Part shown: piece after piece, positions 10,870 through 22,497 of the stretch
How the letters are laid out: every line of letters begins with the position of its first letter
How positions within the stretch are numbered: the first letter of the stretch is position 1
Source: Chromera velia
Lineage: Eukaryota > Sar > Chromeraceae
DNA: 32,162 nt
Direction: 5' to 3'
Assembly (NCBI GenBank): GCA_018398765.1
Contig: JAHBMJ010000013.1
Span: forward strand, 27,632-59,793
The notes under the pieces: generated by a model
Seen by the model: only the letters and a program-made list of their open reading frames with translations
What the model was told of the DNA's origin: nothing
Databases searched by the model: none
Program-made: the position numbers and the translations under genes

Positions 10870-11657
10870 CTTTTCTCTTCTTTCTAGGTCTGGTGTTCAG
10901 TTACACTCGCTCTCCTTCTACTAGCCTTTGGATTTGTGAGCGGAACACGCCCCGACACAAGGACAGTTACGGGAGGTGGGCCGGAAAGAAAGGGAGAAAA
11001 ACTGGAGGTGCACGCGCTACAAAAGATAAATACAGGCACACACTGTGCTGCGAACACACTTTTCGGAGCCTTGTATGGTGTGTATTGATTTCTGTGTGCA
11101 AAGATCAGAACATTCAATTGATGAAAGACTCTGACTCAGTTCTATATAAGCGTGCAATCTCGTTCCCTCGTGCCATCTCCAGTCACCTCCATGTCACCTC
11201 CAGTCGAGGTTCTGTTCTCGAGATTTCTCGGGGAGTGCACGAGGAGAAAATTTAGCCGTCTCCCGCGAATCCGTCTCGTGAGCTGCACGGTGAGCACTGT
11301 CAACAAAAATCGCCTTCCTGTGCCCACGGTTTCCTTCCCTCCTTCCACATCCTTCCACTACTCTTTTACTTTCAATCGCTTAAATTTAAAGCGGTCAAGG
11401 CAGCAGAAGAGTCTCCAGGCTTTTGAGTCAGTCAGTCACGTTGTCATAAGTTGGTTCTGAAGTTCTGATTTTTTTCTTTTTGACTCTTCGCTTTCGGCCT
11501 TCTGTGGTTCCTCAGTAACTTCCCGCTTGAAATCCTTGTCACCTTTCTGGTCAACCGAGCTGATTAGATTGGCACTGCAGGGCACTGCCTTCTTTTTTCC
11601 TTCTCTTATCCTGTGAACCAGGCTGCCAAGAAGCCAAAACCAAAGTTGAGAAGTGCA
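10870..11657. promoter_or_regulatory. Divergent intergenic region
   Basis: It separates the start codons of the minus-strand histone-fold gene and the plus-strand MOB4 gene, so both promoters should lie here. A TATA-like word TATATAAG sits at 11143-11150. An ATG at 11191 opens a 33-codon frame ending at a GTGAGC donor after 11289. It would splice in phase 0 to an acceptor at 11621 and extend MOB4 by 45 residues. Otherwise it is non-coding. Confidence 0.45.
11143..11150 (+). promoter_or_regulatory. TATA-like word upstream of MOB4
   Basis: TATATAAG lies 41 bases before the ATG at 11191 that opens the possible extra first exon of the MOB4 gene. This is a positional argument only. Confidence 0.3.
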
Positions 11658-12367
11658 ATGTCGACTGCCACTGCCCTAACCCACCAGCAACAGCAGCAGA
11701 ACACTGCTGTGAGAGGGAGACGGAACCTCCCAGGGACCCCCTATGCCGACTTGTGGAAGTGGCCGAAGAGGGTCCTCTCAGACCCAGAAGGCGACCCCGA
11801 AATGGCACTGCAGGAGTACATTCAGGACCTTGCACGTACGTTCATTCAGCCAGACTGAAAAATTGTCTGTGGAAAGACTTTTTACCGCCGTCTCCTTTTC
11901 CTTCTTTCCTCCTCTCCGGTCTTCCATTCCCCAGCCTTTTCTCAAAGGACGGATTTAGTGCTTTTGTCGTGCCGCACAATCGGCCTCCAATTTTTTCCCC
12001 GTGTGTCTGGGCGTGTCACACTCAGTTTGAAAAGAAGGAAGAGGCTTTCAAGACAGGACTTTGAAGTACACTCGAGCAGAAGAGGTGATCGGTAGGTGCG
12101 TAAAACGTGATTGGCCCCCAAATCCCCTCAAATTGGACGGATGGTTTGTGTCGTCTGTGGCAAAGAGATAAATGAAAACCTTCATCTTTCTATCCCTCTC
12201 TGTCTGCCTGCCCCCCTGCAGGCGACAGGGAGACGACCCTGGACGAGTTGAACCAGTTGCCCGAGGGACAGAACGAGCTCAGATGGCAGTACGAACACCT
12301 TCGCCAGTTTGTGCTTGAATTCAACCATCTGCTGGTCCAACTCGGTTGGTCAGCCAGTGGGTCAGCG

Positions 12368-12422
<55 letters not shown>

Positions 12423-15400
12423 TTGTCTATCTGTCCGTGTTCATCGGGTCAGTAGAGGGCTGCAGGAGGATTGAGGGACTGTAGGCTCGGTCTCTTCTGT
12501 CTCACTGTTTCATTCGCTGCTTCATTTGCTCGCTCACATATATGTTTTTGGAGACTGCTCGAGACGCTTCTGGCTTCCTGCTGTTTTTGTCGTCCTCGTT
12601 CTCTGTCCCTTCGATTCTCCTTTCTGCCCTTCTGTGCACAACACGAAGAAAGGTCCCGGATAGCTTGAGCCTCCTCACCTGCCCCTTCCCACTAACGACG
12701 ATTGCAGCCGACACGTGCACTCCCGTCTCCTGCCCCAAAATGACGGCGTCTCATGAGTGGCAGTACCTCTGTGCTGCACACAAAAAGCCGCAAGACGTCA
12801 GTCAGGGAAGAGACAGGTAGACAGGCAGGCATGCAGGTAGGCAGGCAAGCAGCCAGCCAGGCAAGCAGGCAAGCGGGTAGACAGGCAGTCAGCCAGGCAA
12901 GCAGGCAGGCAGGCAGGCAGGCAGTTTATTGCCACTGAAGAGAAAGATTTGGGAGGTTCTATCGACATGCTTGGAGCCTAGATTGGCAAAGTGCGTTGGC
13001 TGGTAGAGGACCGAATCAGCAAATAGTTAACCAAATCGCCCGGTGTTCTGTCCCTCTGTTTGCATTGGATTGTCTGGTCTGCCTTGTTGACACCCCTCTG
13101 AGAGATTTCTACTGGGTCTGCCTGGTTGTTGAAAACCTACACCTGCATGCATGCGCCTTCCTGAGTGATCCCTCAACCCTTCATCTCTTCCGTGCAAGAA
13201 GATGGAGGTACGATATTTGCCATGTGCAAACTCAATATTTTCCCTTCTGATATGTACGCAGTGCACAGCGATCGACTACATGACACACACTATCGATGGC
13301 ACAAGCGCAGTGCTGACGAACCTGAAACTGTTTCCCAGCAGGTAAGAGGGAGGGAGGGGGGGCAACATCTGTCTTTCGTTTTTTTGGTGCCTGGTTGAGT
13401 TTTCTGTCCCGTGTTCAGAGTCTCTCTCGGAGTGTCTCCATCAATTTTCGATTAACGGAACTCCGTGCTAACGGAACTCCGTGCTTTTGTGTTTGGGTCG
13501 AGGCGTGAGTGCAAAGACTTTCTTTCATACAGTATGAAAAAGAATTCTGTATGAAAGAAAATGCTTGCGTGTTTGGGTCGAGGCGTGAGTGCAAAGACTT
13601 TCTTTCATACAGTATGAAAAGAAATTCTGTATGAAAGAAAATGCTTGTGTGTTTGGGTTGAGGCGTGTGTGCAAAGACTTTCTTTCATACTGTATGAAAA
13701 AGAATTCTGTATGAAAGAAAATGCTTGCTTGTTTGCGTCGAGGCGTGCGTGCAAAGACTTTGCGCTGATTTTTTGCCTTCTCTTCTCTTCCTCGCTGCAT
13801 TTCATCTTCCCGTCTCAAATGACACCAAAGTTCGAGCGTGCATTCCTCCGCCCTTCCCCCCTCCGGTTCTCCTCCCCCCCTGCAGGTGTGTCCATTCATT
13901 CACATCCTCTCTCCGTCTATCCATGCATGCATCCATGCTGCAGGCAAGTCATCCCCTCAGCTTCTGCCTCCAAGTACTTCCCGTCGATGGCTAGGAGACT
14001 CTACAGGTTTGTATTCATGTGTTGGGAGGGGGGTGGGCTGGTCGTCATGCATGCGGTTCTCGTCTTTGTGTCCGGGTTTGTTGGAAGGGGATGAAGGAGT
14101 TTGTTTTCTTTTTGTCGATGCATGCCTCTGATTCTCTCTTGATGAACATGAGAGAGAGAGAATCTATGAATTACCCCTCGAGATCTCCTCGCACTCGATC
14201 GGTTCTGAGAATGAATTTGGGTTTTGAGGTTGGGGGTCCACTCTGCCTCTGTCTTCGCTGACTCAAGGGAAAAACGTGTGCCCCCCCAAACGGGTATTTC
14301 CATGTACGGGTACGGGCATGTGTGTGGTGTTGCAGAATTTTTACTCACGTTTACTACCACCACCGCGACGTTTTCGATCTCTTTGAGGTTGGTCAGTCTG
14401 GTCAGACTTTGGAGAGAGAAACGGACAAAAAGAGAGTGGGAATGAAAAGCAAAATGGGACCCCTATGCTACGCATGCGCATTCAGTTTGTCTGTATAAAT
14501 CCAGTGGCCAGAGTCCTTTCAAGTTTCTCCCCCCTTCTCCCCCCCCTTTCCTGCGTGTGTGTTGGTGTTGGTTGCCCTTTACCTTCTGTCCCCGTTTGCG
14601 TATTCTCTCTTGTCTTTTTTCTGCTCTGCCTTTCTTCCTGAGTGACACACCCTGGTTTTAGCTCCTTAAGTCACTTCTGCTTTGACTGTGCCTCTCTTCC
14701 TCCCTCTTCTTTGTGCAGAAGGAGAGCCGTCTCTGTGCTCGGTTCACCGACTTTATGCTCAGATTCCAGTTGATGCAGGTGGGAGAGGATCTAGGAGGAA
14801 GGGGGGAGGGCGAGAGCCTGTCTGTTGGTTATTTGGCTTGTTCATTTCGTGGTTGGATCTCTTTCCGTGCTCCTTCCTTTCTTGCCTCCTTCCTCTCTTT
14901 CAGACAGACAAATTTCCTCCTGTCCTCAATGTCGATTTCATCCCCCATCCCTCTTGCTTCCTTATCGGTTTCTTTGTGCCCTCAGACTACAAACAGAAAG
15001 TTCTCAAGTGGATCCGGCGAGCATCTTATCAAATTTTCATGGCCTTTTAGATACATGTAAGCAAGCAGAGTGACTCTTTGCCTGTCTGCCCGCTTGCCTG
15101 ACTGCAGCAAAACAACTTTCTCATCCCGAAAGAATCACTTGGGATCAGCCAGTCGCCTCGCGGTGGCGGCGGGACAGGAGGAGGAGGGGGAGGGAACCAG
15201 CCCGCGCCGCCCCAAGCGGCAGCGCACCACGGACAGCAGGCCCACGCACACGGTCCCTCTGGAGGCGGCATCCCGGCCCACCACGGCAACATCCCGGCCC
15301 ACCACCAACAGGCCGGGGCCCCTCCCCATGGGGGCCAGGGGGTGCCGAAACTTTCAGCAGCAGAGCCGCTTCCGTCCTCTGGCGGCGGGCACAGGGGGCT

Positions 15401-15899
15401 GGCGCCTGGCGCCGGGGGTGCGCACCACGGTGGCAGCGGCCAGGCCCACGGTTCCACTGCGAACCCCGCGACCCCCTCCCCCCCCCCTGTGCCACCCCAA
15501 CAACATCATGCCATGGGAGGGGGGGGACACCACCCTGGGGGGCAGGTGCAGCAGGGAAGTGGAGGAGGGGGGGGTAGAGGTGCACATGACCAATGGGTGC
15601 CAGCAGACATGAATTACGGAACTCCTGAGAAGGGAGCGAGGGGTGGGCCGCCGCCATCGGTCCCTGCCCATGCGACGCCGCATGTGAGTCATCAAGGCAG
15701 CACTCCACCCACGACGGTATTGCCGGGAAAACGGGGGGACGAGAGGACCTGGGACAAACAGACGGCTGGGGACGCGCCTACTGGCAGTGGCCCTGTGCCC
15801 GGTGCTTCTGCACAGGCGGTAACACGGGGGTCGAGTGAACAGATAGGGGATGGGGAGGCCAGTGAGGCCGCAACGGAGATTGACACCTCGGGGGGGTGA
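11658..15899 (+). CDS. MOB4/phocein-like MOB kinase activator
   Basis: Eight exons: 11658-11835, 12222-12344, 12708-12796, 13262-13341, 13944-14006, 14336-14387, 14719-14778 and 15108-15899, coding for 478 residues. Phases agree at all seven junctions. The MOB fold occupies about 22-226: NLPGTPYADLWKWP, LPEGQNELRWQYEHLRQF, LCAAHKKPQD, AIDYMTHTIDGTSA, LFPSR, RIFTHVYYHHRDVFDLFE, RFTDFMLRFQLM and FLIPKE. The zinc ligands are present as Cys104-x4-Cys109 and His182-x4-His187. PEGQ, CAAHK and the AIDYxxHTxDG motif point to MOB4/phocein, a STRIPAK subunit, rather than MOB1 of the Hippo/NDR pathway. The usual protein is about 225 residues. Here a single final exon adds some 250 residues rich in Gly, His, Pro and Gln, likely disordered. 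A short Gln run lies near the N-terminus. An upstream coding exon (11191-11289) is possible and would lengthen the N-terminus. Confidence 0.88.
12367..12422. repeat. Compound CT/GT microsatellite in MOB4 intron 2
   Basis: A CT run passing directly into a GT run, inside the intron 12345-12707. Confidence 0.9.
12822..12927. repeat. CAGG/CAAG tetranucleotide tract in MOB4 intron 3
   Basis: Imperfect repeats of CAGG, CAAG and CAGC inside the intron 12797-13261. The Arg-Gln-Ala-Gly frame through it is a repeat product. Confidence 0.9.
13489..13761. repeat. 80-bp tandem repeat with hairpin arms in MOB4 intron 4
   Basis: About 3.4 copies of an 80-base unit start at 13489, 13569, 13649 and 13729, inside the intron 13342-13943. 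Each of the first three units contains TTTCTTTCATACAG and, about 14 bases later, CTGTATGAAAGAAA, which are reverse complements (one mismatch in the third unit). Each unit could fold into a 14-bp hairpin in the transcript. The last copy stops before the hairpin. Confidence 0.9.
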
Positions 15900-16657
15900 G
15901 GGAGGAGACGGGGTGAATGGGGAAAAACGAAGAACAAGAGAGGGGTCAGTGGGATCAGAATGGAGGGGGAAGCCGAGGTTTGAACAGAAAACGAAAAGCA
16001 TGAAGGGGAGGTAATTTGGTCTGACACGCGGGGCAAAGATGTTCAACGGAGGGAGCAGTTCAACCAGAGTGACTGGTACTGCGAAGTCGGCCTCTTTTGA
16101 CTGTAGTTTCTCGATCGATCGTTTGGTCTCACCAATCTCGACCCTATAGTCTCGACCGGCCCTCGGAAGTACTCGATCAACTGCGTGCTCTTTCGCACAG
16201 CCTTTCTGCCTGACATATAACGCAGACAGAGAAGGCCATAAAAAGGAGGAACGGGAGCTAGATTTACCGAGGAAATAGATTAAAAAACGTTGAAAATAAT
16301 TTAAAAAACATAATATATACACATTAATGTTCCAAGTTTTTTCTATATCAAAACTAGAGACTTCCTAGGAGATTTCTAGTGGAGATTTCAAATCTGCCAT
16401 GCAATCTATTGCTAACTTTTCTGTCATAAAAAGAAAAGAACAAAGAAGATTTATCATATGATTGATTATGCAGAGTCATCACGGTCGAAAATGATAGAAA
16501 ATGAAGGGAACAGAATTTATATCATCTTATATCGATATACGAAAGTTGACGTGCATCGCGCGCCGAACCTGCGCATGTGAAAAACAAAGTATATAAGGAA
16601 GGAAAGTTTAGCTCAGTAAGATTTTGTCGTGGCCCACTTGGTTGGCAGCGTTGTTCA
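15900..16657. other. Downstream of MOB4, no gene seen
   Basis: The first 100 bases are GA-rich and probably MOB4 3' untranslated sequence. The region then turns AT-rich. A long minus-strand frame reaching in from 15354 lies mostly antisense to the MOB4 tail and is not supported. A TATA-like word lies at 16590-16597 without an obvious gene after it. Confidence 0.45.
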
Positions 16658-17079
16658 TAGAGTTGTTAAATATCACCTAGGATAAATACCGATAACCGTT
16701 ATTTGCGGGTCAAATACCGAATTTAGGTATAAGGTATTTAACCAGGTATTTATAATCAACTCCCGGAAAGTTCAAGGCCAATAACCTAAAACCGGGTGTT
16801 TTTTGCAGAAAATGTTGTTGCAGAGAATTGATGAAGGCTTGAAAGACCTAAAAATGGAGAGTGATCACCATTATCACTGTGTGATGGGCCTTTGACCATG
16901 ATTGGCGGCCTATGCAATCACCCAAATATGGAAAGTGTTATAGTTCTCCATATTTTTTTTATGCATAGTTACTTAAATAACCCCTAAAAGCTTAAAACAG
17001 TAAGTTTAAATACTAAATACCGTTATTTAGGGGTTAAAAACGACCAGTTATAACTGGTATGCGGTATTTAATAACTCTA
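16658..17079. mobile_element. hAT-like MITE, 422 bp
   Basis: The left end TAGAGTTGTTAAATA (16658-16672) and the right end TATTTAATAACTCTA (17065-17079) are inverted repeats matching at 14 of 15 positions. The element is flanked by GTTGTTCA (16650-16657) and GTTGTTTA (17080-17087), a 7-of-8 match of the 8-bp target duplication size typical of hAT elements. The subterminal regions are full of related words (AAATACCG, GGTATTTA, CCGTTATTT) in both orientations, also usual for hAT. There is no transposase frame inside, so it is non-autonomous. Confidence 0.75.
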
Positions 17080-17913
17080 GTTGTTTATGCCGTGGCCATT
17101 GTGCGACCCGATCTGAATTTTCCGCTTTCTTGACTCAACGTAGGAATATAGTAGAGTCAATACCAGACCTTGCAGAGTTGCAGAAATGGTGAAAGCGAGA
17201 ATTCAGATAACAATGATCAGGGCTTCAGTTTACTGCATTAGGGTGGAGAGAAAGCTAAGAAAACATGAGAAAGCAGCCACGGAGGGAGTGTTCCTTTACT
17301 CATGCCGGGGGCATTACCGCGGCACAGGCACCAAGGGACACTGATGGCGACTGGGAGTAAATGAAGAGCCTAAGGTTTGATGCTGAACTTCTAGACTGAA
17401 CTGAATGCACAGTGTTTTTAAAAGTATATAGTAGAGTAAGATATGGGCACATCTGAAAAACTTCCGCGCGCAAAGCGCGCGCACTGAGTCTCATGCATGC
17501 ACAATTCAGTTAATTTCGCGTGCATGCAAGCTAAAAATATACAGATCGACGAATTTATATAATCGATCGATATAATATTGTTTAATTCCTCGAAAAATTT
17601 TCTGCACGCAAGCTAGCTGGAATCAGAGCCTGCATGATTGAAGAAGGACAAAGCTTTCCAATCGGAGGGTGCAACAACTCAAAGGAACATCGCTTCAAAT
17701 TGCGACTGTGGAGGCTTGAATTCGCTTTGAAATTCTCGACAGCATGCACGTATACACAGACTGAGGAAGTGGGAACCAATAGAATTGACTGTCAGCCACT
17801 TTGCAGTCTGTGTTCACTCACCAGAGTTGTCCAGAGCAGTGATTCTATCTGTCGATTCCATTCGTTACGGGTGTATCTGAATCGCCCTCTCAGTTGGATC
17901 AGTAGAAATCAAA
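17080..17913. other. Upstream of membrane J-protein gene
   Basis: No supported coding region. Short frames near 17300-17780 have no recognisable motif. It should contain the promoter and 5' untranslated region of the plus-strand gene starting at 17914. Confidence 0.45.
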
Positions 17914-20900
17914 ATGGAAAGTCCCCCGAGCAGCGAAGCCTTCTACGTATTCTTCTTTTCGCTGAACGTTGCGCAAGTTTTCAGCTTGCTGTCTCTTATG
18001 CGCTTCTGGAAGTCGAAACGGGGCTTTCTCCTTCTGCTTGTCTACTCCATGATTCACACCTTCACCTTTCGCACCTTGGAGGAAGGGACGGTGATCAGGA
18101 ATCCTGAGTTCAACAAGATGCTCTCTTCCACCTTCCGACGTCTAAGTCTGCAACACCATCCGGACAAGGGAGGGAATGAGGCAGAGCAGGTCTTCCTCAG
18201 CAAAGCCAGGGATGACGTCAAAAGGTCACCTGACTTGTGCTTCTCGCATTTCACGCCCTTCTCCTCCTCGAAGGTCCGAAGAATCTGCAGCGCAATGGCC
18301 GATGCAGTTGAAGAAGTAGACATCGTGAACAACACATCCACCACAAAGAAGAACAACATAGTCCCTCAGGTCATCTCCGTCGCCCTCTACTTTTGTGTGG
18401 GCAATCTGGCCTTCATCGTCGCCTGCCAAGTTGCTCTTGGCGTGTACGGTCTCCTTTGCTCTCTCAGGGCATGTCTGTGCTGTTTTTTCCGGATCGTTCC
18501 ATGGTTTGGGTGGATTTTCTTCTTCGGCATTAAGCACTGGGAGAGGGAAGAAGATGAAGATGAAGGGGAGGAAGGGTATGAGAGGGAAGATGCACTGGAG
18601 GAGCAGAGGCAGTATCTTTCTGCCGATGTTGAACCCCCAGTTGCTCCGAGGCTCGCCACTCCGGTGTCTCTACACGCTTTCGAGGCGCAGAAACGGACTG
18701 AGACGTTGAAGGCCCTAGAGGAAGTTGAAACCTCTCCTGCATGGGTTCAGGAGGACCACTTGAGGCAGATGAACATGTGTGTCAGACTGCAGGAGGGCGG
18801 GGAGGCAGTTGACGAGGTGCTGTCTCCTCTGTTGGTGTTCAAGAATCTTCTCTTGTCCGTGGTCCTCTGTTTGTTCCTCTGTGGCACCCCCCGGCTTCTC
18901 ACGACAAGAGAGGGGGCTGACGGTCTTCTCGAGGGGACTTGTTTCGATGTCCTCTGGCTGTTGTTCCTCATCTCTGCACCTGCATTCCAGATGCTGAGAC
19001 TCGTACAGGTTCCTGAAGGAGAAGGGGTGCTGGGAGTGCGTGCGTTATCTTTGTATGCCTCTCAACTCCAGGATTTGATTTTCTATGTGCCGACGGTCGT
19101 GTGTATCCTCTGGGGTCTCCTTTTCAGTGAGGGCGTGAATGCAGGAGTGCACCCAGCCAATGGACTGGCTCTTGCCCTGCTCACGGTAGAGGCACGGGGG
19201 ACGATGATGCCCAGCATGAACTTTGACAGATTCCTCCGTAGTTACACGACGGGGGCATATGCACAAACCCTCTTCCAGGGACTCTGGACTCTGCTGAAGG
19301 GACTCTGCACAGGAGGCCCAGCCGTAGTCACTGGACACAGCGTGCCCTTCACGATGTCCTGGTGGCTGACTGTCGGGATTCTTGTAGAGCTGCATTTCGC
19401 CCGTCGTTTTTTGGCGTGGCGGGAATGGCCCTTTCAAATTGACATGGTGGGTGGTTGGGTGGGTGGTTGGGTGGGTGGTTGACAAGAATTGATACGGGAA
19501 TGTCAAGGCGGGCGAGGGGGTTGCCAAGTATTCTTCACAATCGGGTTTTTGCATCTGCTGTCTACTGTGTCCTGGATTCCGTCTTCAATTTGGCAAGTGA
19601 GTTTTTCTGATAGAGGGACAACCACTGATTCAGCCAGTCAGTCAGACAGGCCGACATAAAAGATAGACACACCAAATAAAAGGAACGTCTGATTGATTTC
19701 AACGCGGACTGCTGCTGCATTTTGTGGGCGCTGCTTCCTGCGTGTGTGTGCAGATGCGTATCACCAAGCTGGGAGTTTTCGTTTTGGCCGCTTGGGTCGT
19801 GGAGTCGGCTTCGCTTGTGTTGATCCTGATTACGAGACCTTCTGCGATGACCATTGCGTACCTTTTCGGGTGGGAGATTCTGTGCGTCATGGAACATTTC
19901 CTGATCTTTATATGGGAGAGGTGAGTCTTTTTCTTCTTTGTGTATGCGGACGGGCGGCCGGAATCAGATTGGTTGAGACCTCACTCACTTGTTCTTTTCT
20001 TTTCTTGCCATTCATCTTTGGTTCCCTTGAGACGATTCTTAGACGTGTCTGCTTTCTGGGACAACCTCCGATTGTCTCCCAGTTACCTCTCTCTACCGCC
20101 CCTCTCATTCAGGGCCTTGCATTCGATAGCACATTGATCGACCGAGCCTCGATTTCTTTCGTGCGTGCTTTTGGTGTCGCTGACCAACGCCTTGTTTGGC
20201 ATCAGCAATCTTGCATGGTCTCGTGAAGGTGGAAGAATACATGCATTTGGTGTCTTCTTCCAAGCAGAAATTCCGATTGACCTTCATCAAGTGCATTCAT
20301 ATGAATATGTGATGCATGTCTGCAGAGAACACCCAAAGCTCATCGAGTACGCAAACGCCTACGTGTGAGTTTGTTAGGTTCTCGTTCTTCTCTGTGAATG
20401 CCACCGCCTACCCCTCGCCTGCCTTCCTTTCATCACCACACTCATATGATTCTTTCCCTTCCGCTTTGCCTCTTGAAACTCTGTTGGTTGCTCTTTTATT
20501 TCTCTTCTGCTTCCCCCGTTTTTGTTTTTTTCGGTACCGCTCAGGCCTTTTTTCGTCACAAATTTTCTTCCTGGAGGTCTAGTTTCCGTCTCTTTGTTCT
20601 CATTTGTGACTTGAAATGAGCTGACAAACCTTCCGATCTTTGTCATCATGAGATCCTGATGCATCCGCCAAATTCACTGCAAGGAGCACGGGGACGCAAA
20701 GATTCCCATGCAGGAGGTAGGTTGTGCTAAATCCCATGCGAGGATGCCGAGATCTTTCTCGACTCAAGCATACCTTCTCATTCCTAGTTTCTCTTCTGTC
20801 TCTATTCTGTCCCGTTTTGCAGCAGGACAGCAACTTCAGGATCTGTGACTACAAGCAGCGCGGCAGCCGCGAGTACGACCACGTTAGTGTGATCAACTCA

Positions 20901-22497
20901 GGGGACGAACAGAAGCAGGCAGGAAGACGCAGACGGGAACAAACAGCCATCATCAGAGAGAGAAAAGAGACACATATGCAGCGAAACCGGTGGATCTATA
21001 GAGAGATAAACTGAATCGGACAGAATTAAGTGAAATGCCCTCTACTAGACTGACAGGAACACAAATAGTTGCTCAGACAGGCAAGCACACCCGAGGGCGA
21101 ATGGGTGAGATGGAAATTTGGCAAAAGCGACCGCAATCTGTTTGTTTACTTGCTTGCTGGGTTCCTTGATGGGTTGCTCGAGAAACTCAAGCTGCGTGCT
21201 CTAGATCAGAAGAAAACAAAGTAAGCAGACGAGAGGGTCAGGAAAAGAGACACGCAGCGGGTAGACTAGGCAAAGTCAAAACCAATTCATGCGAAGGAAT
21301 TTGCAGATATTCCGTGACGTACATGTGTGCGTATGCTGTGGCTTCCTCATCGACGACACTACACACATAAGAGTCGAGAGCGAAGCGCCTACAAGTTTTG
21401 AGCTCGGCATTGTTTTGCAGTCGGTACAACTTGTGTCCTTCCCACTTACGTGCTCTTCTGCGTGCTTGACTGATCCCCCTGCAGAATTAGACGCCGCACC
21501 GCTTCGGGCACACCGGTGGACCAGAGAGTCACCGCGGGTTCCAGCAGCAGCAACAGTGCCACAAGGTAAGCGACTGATGCTTGTCTACGTAGACTTTCTG
21601 ATTCTTCGACTTGAAGTTCAGTCCCTTTTGACCTCGTTGAGACCCGACAGTTGCGCCTAAAAGATTACTCTTGTCTGTCTAGAAATTTATTTTCTGGTCA
21701 TAGCTCTTCTTCGCTCAGCCAGAAGACTATTATTTTCTTGTGCAACGATTTTGATGTGGGTGTCTGTTTCAGGTTCTCTTTCACTTTGACCTATACTCTT
21801 TTTTGTGCGATTGCAGCGGACTGGCACCAGCAGTACATGTACAGGTGCAGCAACCTTCGGCCAGCTCCTCGTTAGCGCTGAGGTTGACCAACGTCGGAGT
21901 GAATCGTCTGAGGTCAGTGCGGTGCTTCTGTATGAGAGCGTTTTAAAGCGTGGTGCAACCGCAAGACCCCTCGGCTACATTGACGTTTCCTTGCCACATG
22001 CTTTGCCAGGATACCAAACCATGCGGGACCCCGGCCGTCTCGGTCGGTTCGGCTGCTTGGGTGTTTCGTTGGGCGTCGAGTCTCTCCTCCTTTCGGGCAT
22101 GCAGACATAGGAGGTGTTTGCGTTCTGGTTTCTGTCAGTTGTTCTCTTTCGGGATCCCTTTCGAGGGTCAAAAGGGCGTCGATCCTCCTGCTAGAGACGA
22201 CTCAGTCTGACGAAAAAACAACTGCATTTTTTTGCAGTCGTGTGCTCCTCTTCTAGGCTCCTTGTCACTGGATCGTGTGTGCTGGCCGGCATGCACGACA
22301 CCCAGTGAGAGAGACGAAAAGGAGTAAAATCCGCCTTCTGGAGAGCACTTTCCGTACAGAGGTGCTGACTCTGACGTCTCTTTTTTGTTTGCAGACACAA
22401 CAACGGGCAAGACGAAGAGCCTCTCCAGGAGGGATCAGTTGCTTCTCAACACGAAGGGAATGGAGCTTCACCCTCACACGACGACTGGGACTATTGA
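17914..22497 (+). CDS. Polytopic membrane protein with HPD J-domain-like segment
   Basis: The family is not recognised. Proposed exons are 17914-19446, 19754-19920, 20326-20364, 20684-20716, 20823-20882, 21485-21565, 21817-21912 and 22395-22497, coding for 703 residues. The first junction is phase 0 and all later ones are phase 2. Two hydrophobic segments at about 8-29 and 37-53 precede RRLSLQHHPDKGGNEAEQVF (about 75-94), which carries the His-Pro-Asp signature of J domains that stimulate Hsp70 ATPase. A typical helix I is not visible, so the domain is divergent or short. Further hydrophobic segments lie at about 148-205, 308-325, 343-361, 387-405, 480-496, 517-536 and 543-565, with an acidic Glu/Asp run near 208-232. 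The tail (from about 568) is Ser/Thr/Gln-rich and ends ...HDDWDY. The third exon could instead start at 20206, adding 40 residues, and 18225-18290 may be an intron. Membrane topology and an ER role are inference. Confidence 0.6.
18225..18290 (+). other. Possible 66-nt in-frame intron
   Basis: It starts GTCACC after AAAAG and ends CTCGAAGGTCCGAAGAATCTGCAG. Its length is a multiple of three and it contains no stop, so both retained and spliced forms stay in frame. Removing it joins the HPD helix directly to an Ala/Glu-rich stretch, which reads more like J-domain helix III than the retained Pro/Phe/Ser-rich segment does. Confidence 0.4.

Noticed and set aside
13489-13761. CRISPR-like array
   Set aside because: Units are directly tandem with no unique spacers, and they sit in an intron of a eukaryotic gene.
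15354-16322. 322-codon minus-strand frame
   Set aside because: Mostly the antisense of the GC-rich MOB4 tail; no independent motif.
20724-21014. 96-codon frame ending in a basic stretch
   Set aside because: It crosses exon and intron of the membrane protein gene. It fits phase 0 for two exons, but the next exon then meets a stop at once, so the phase-2 chain was preferred.
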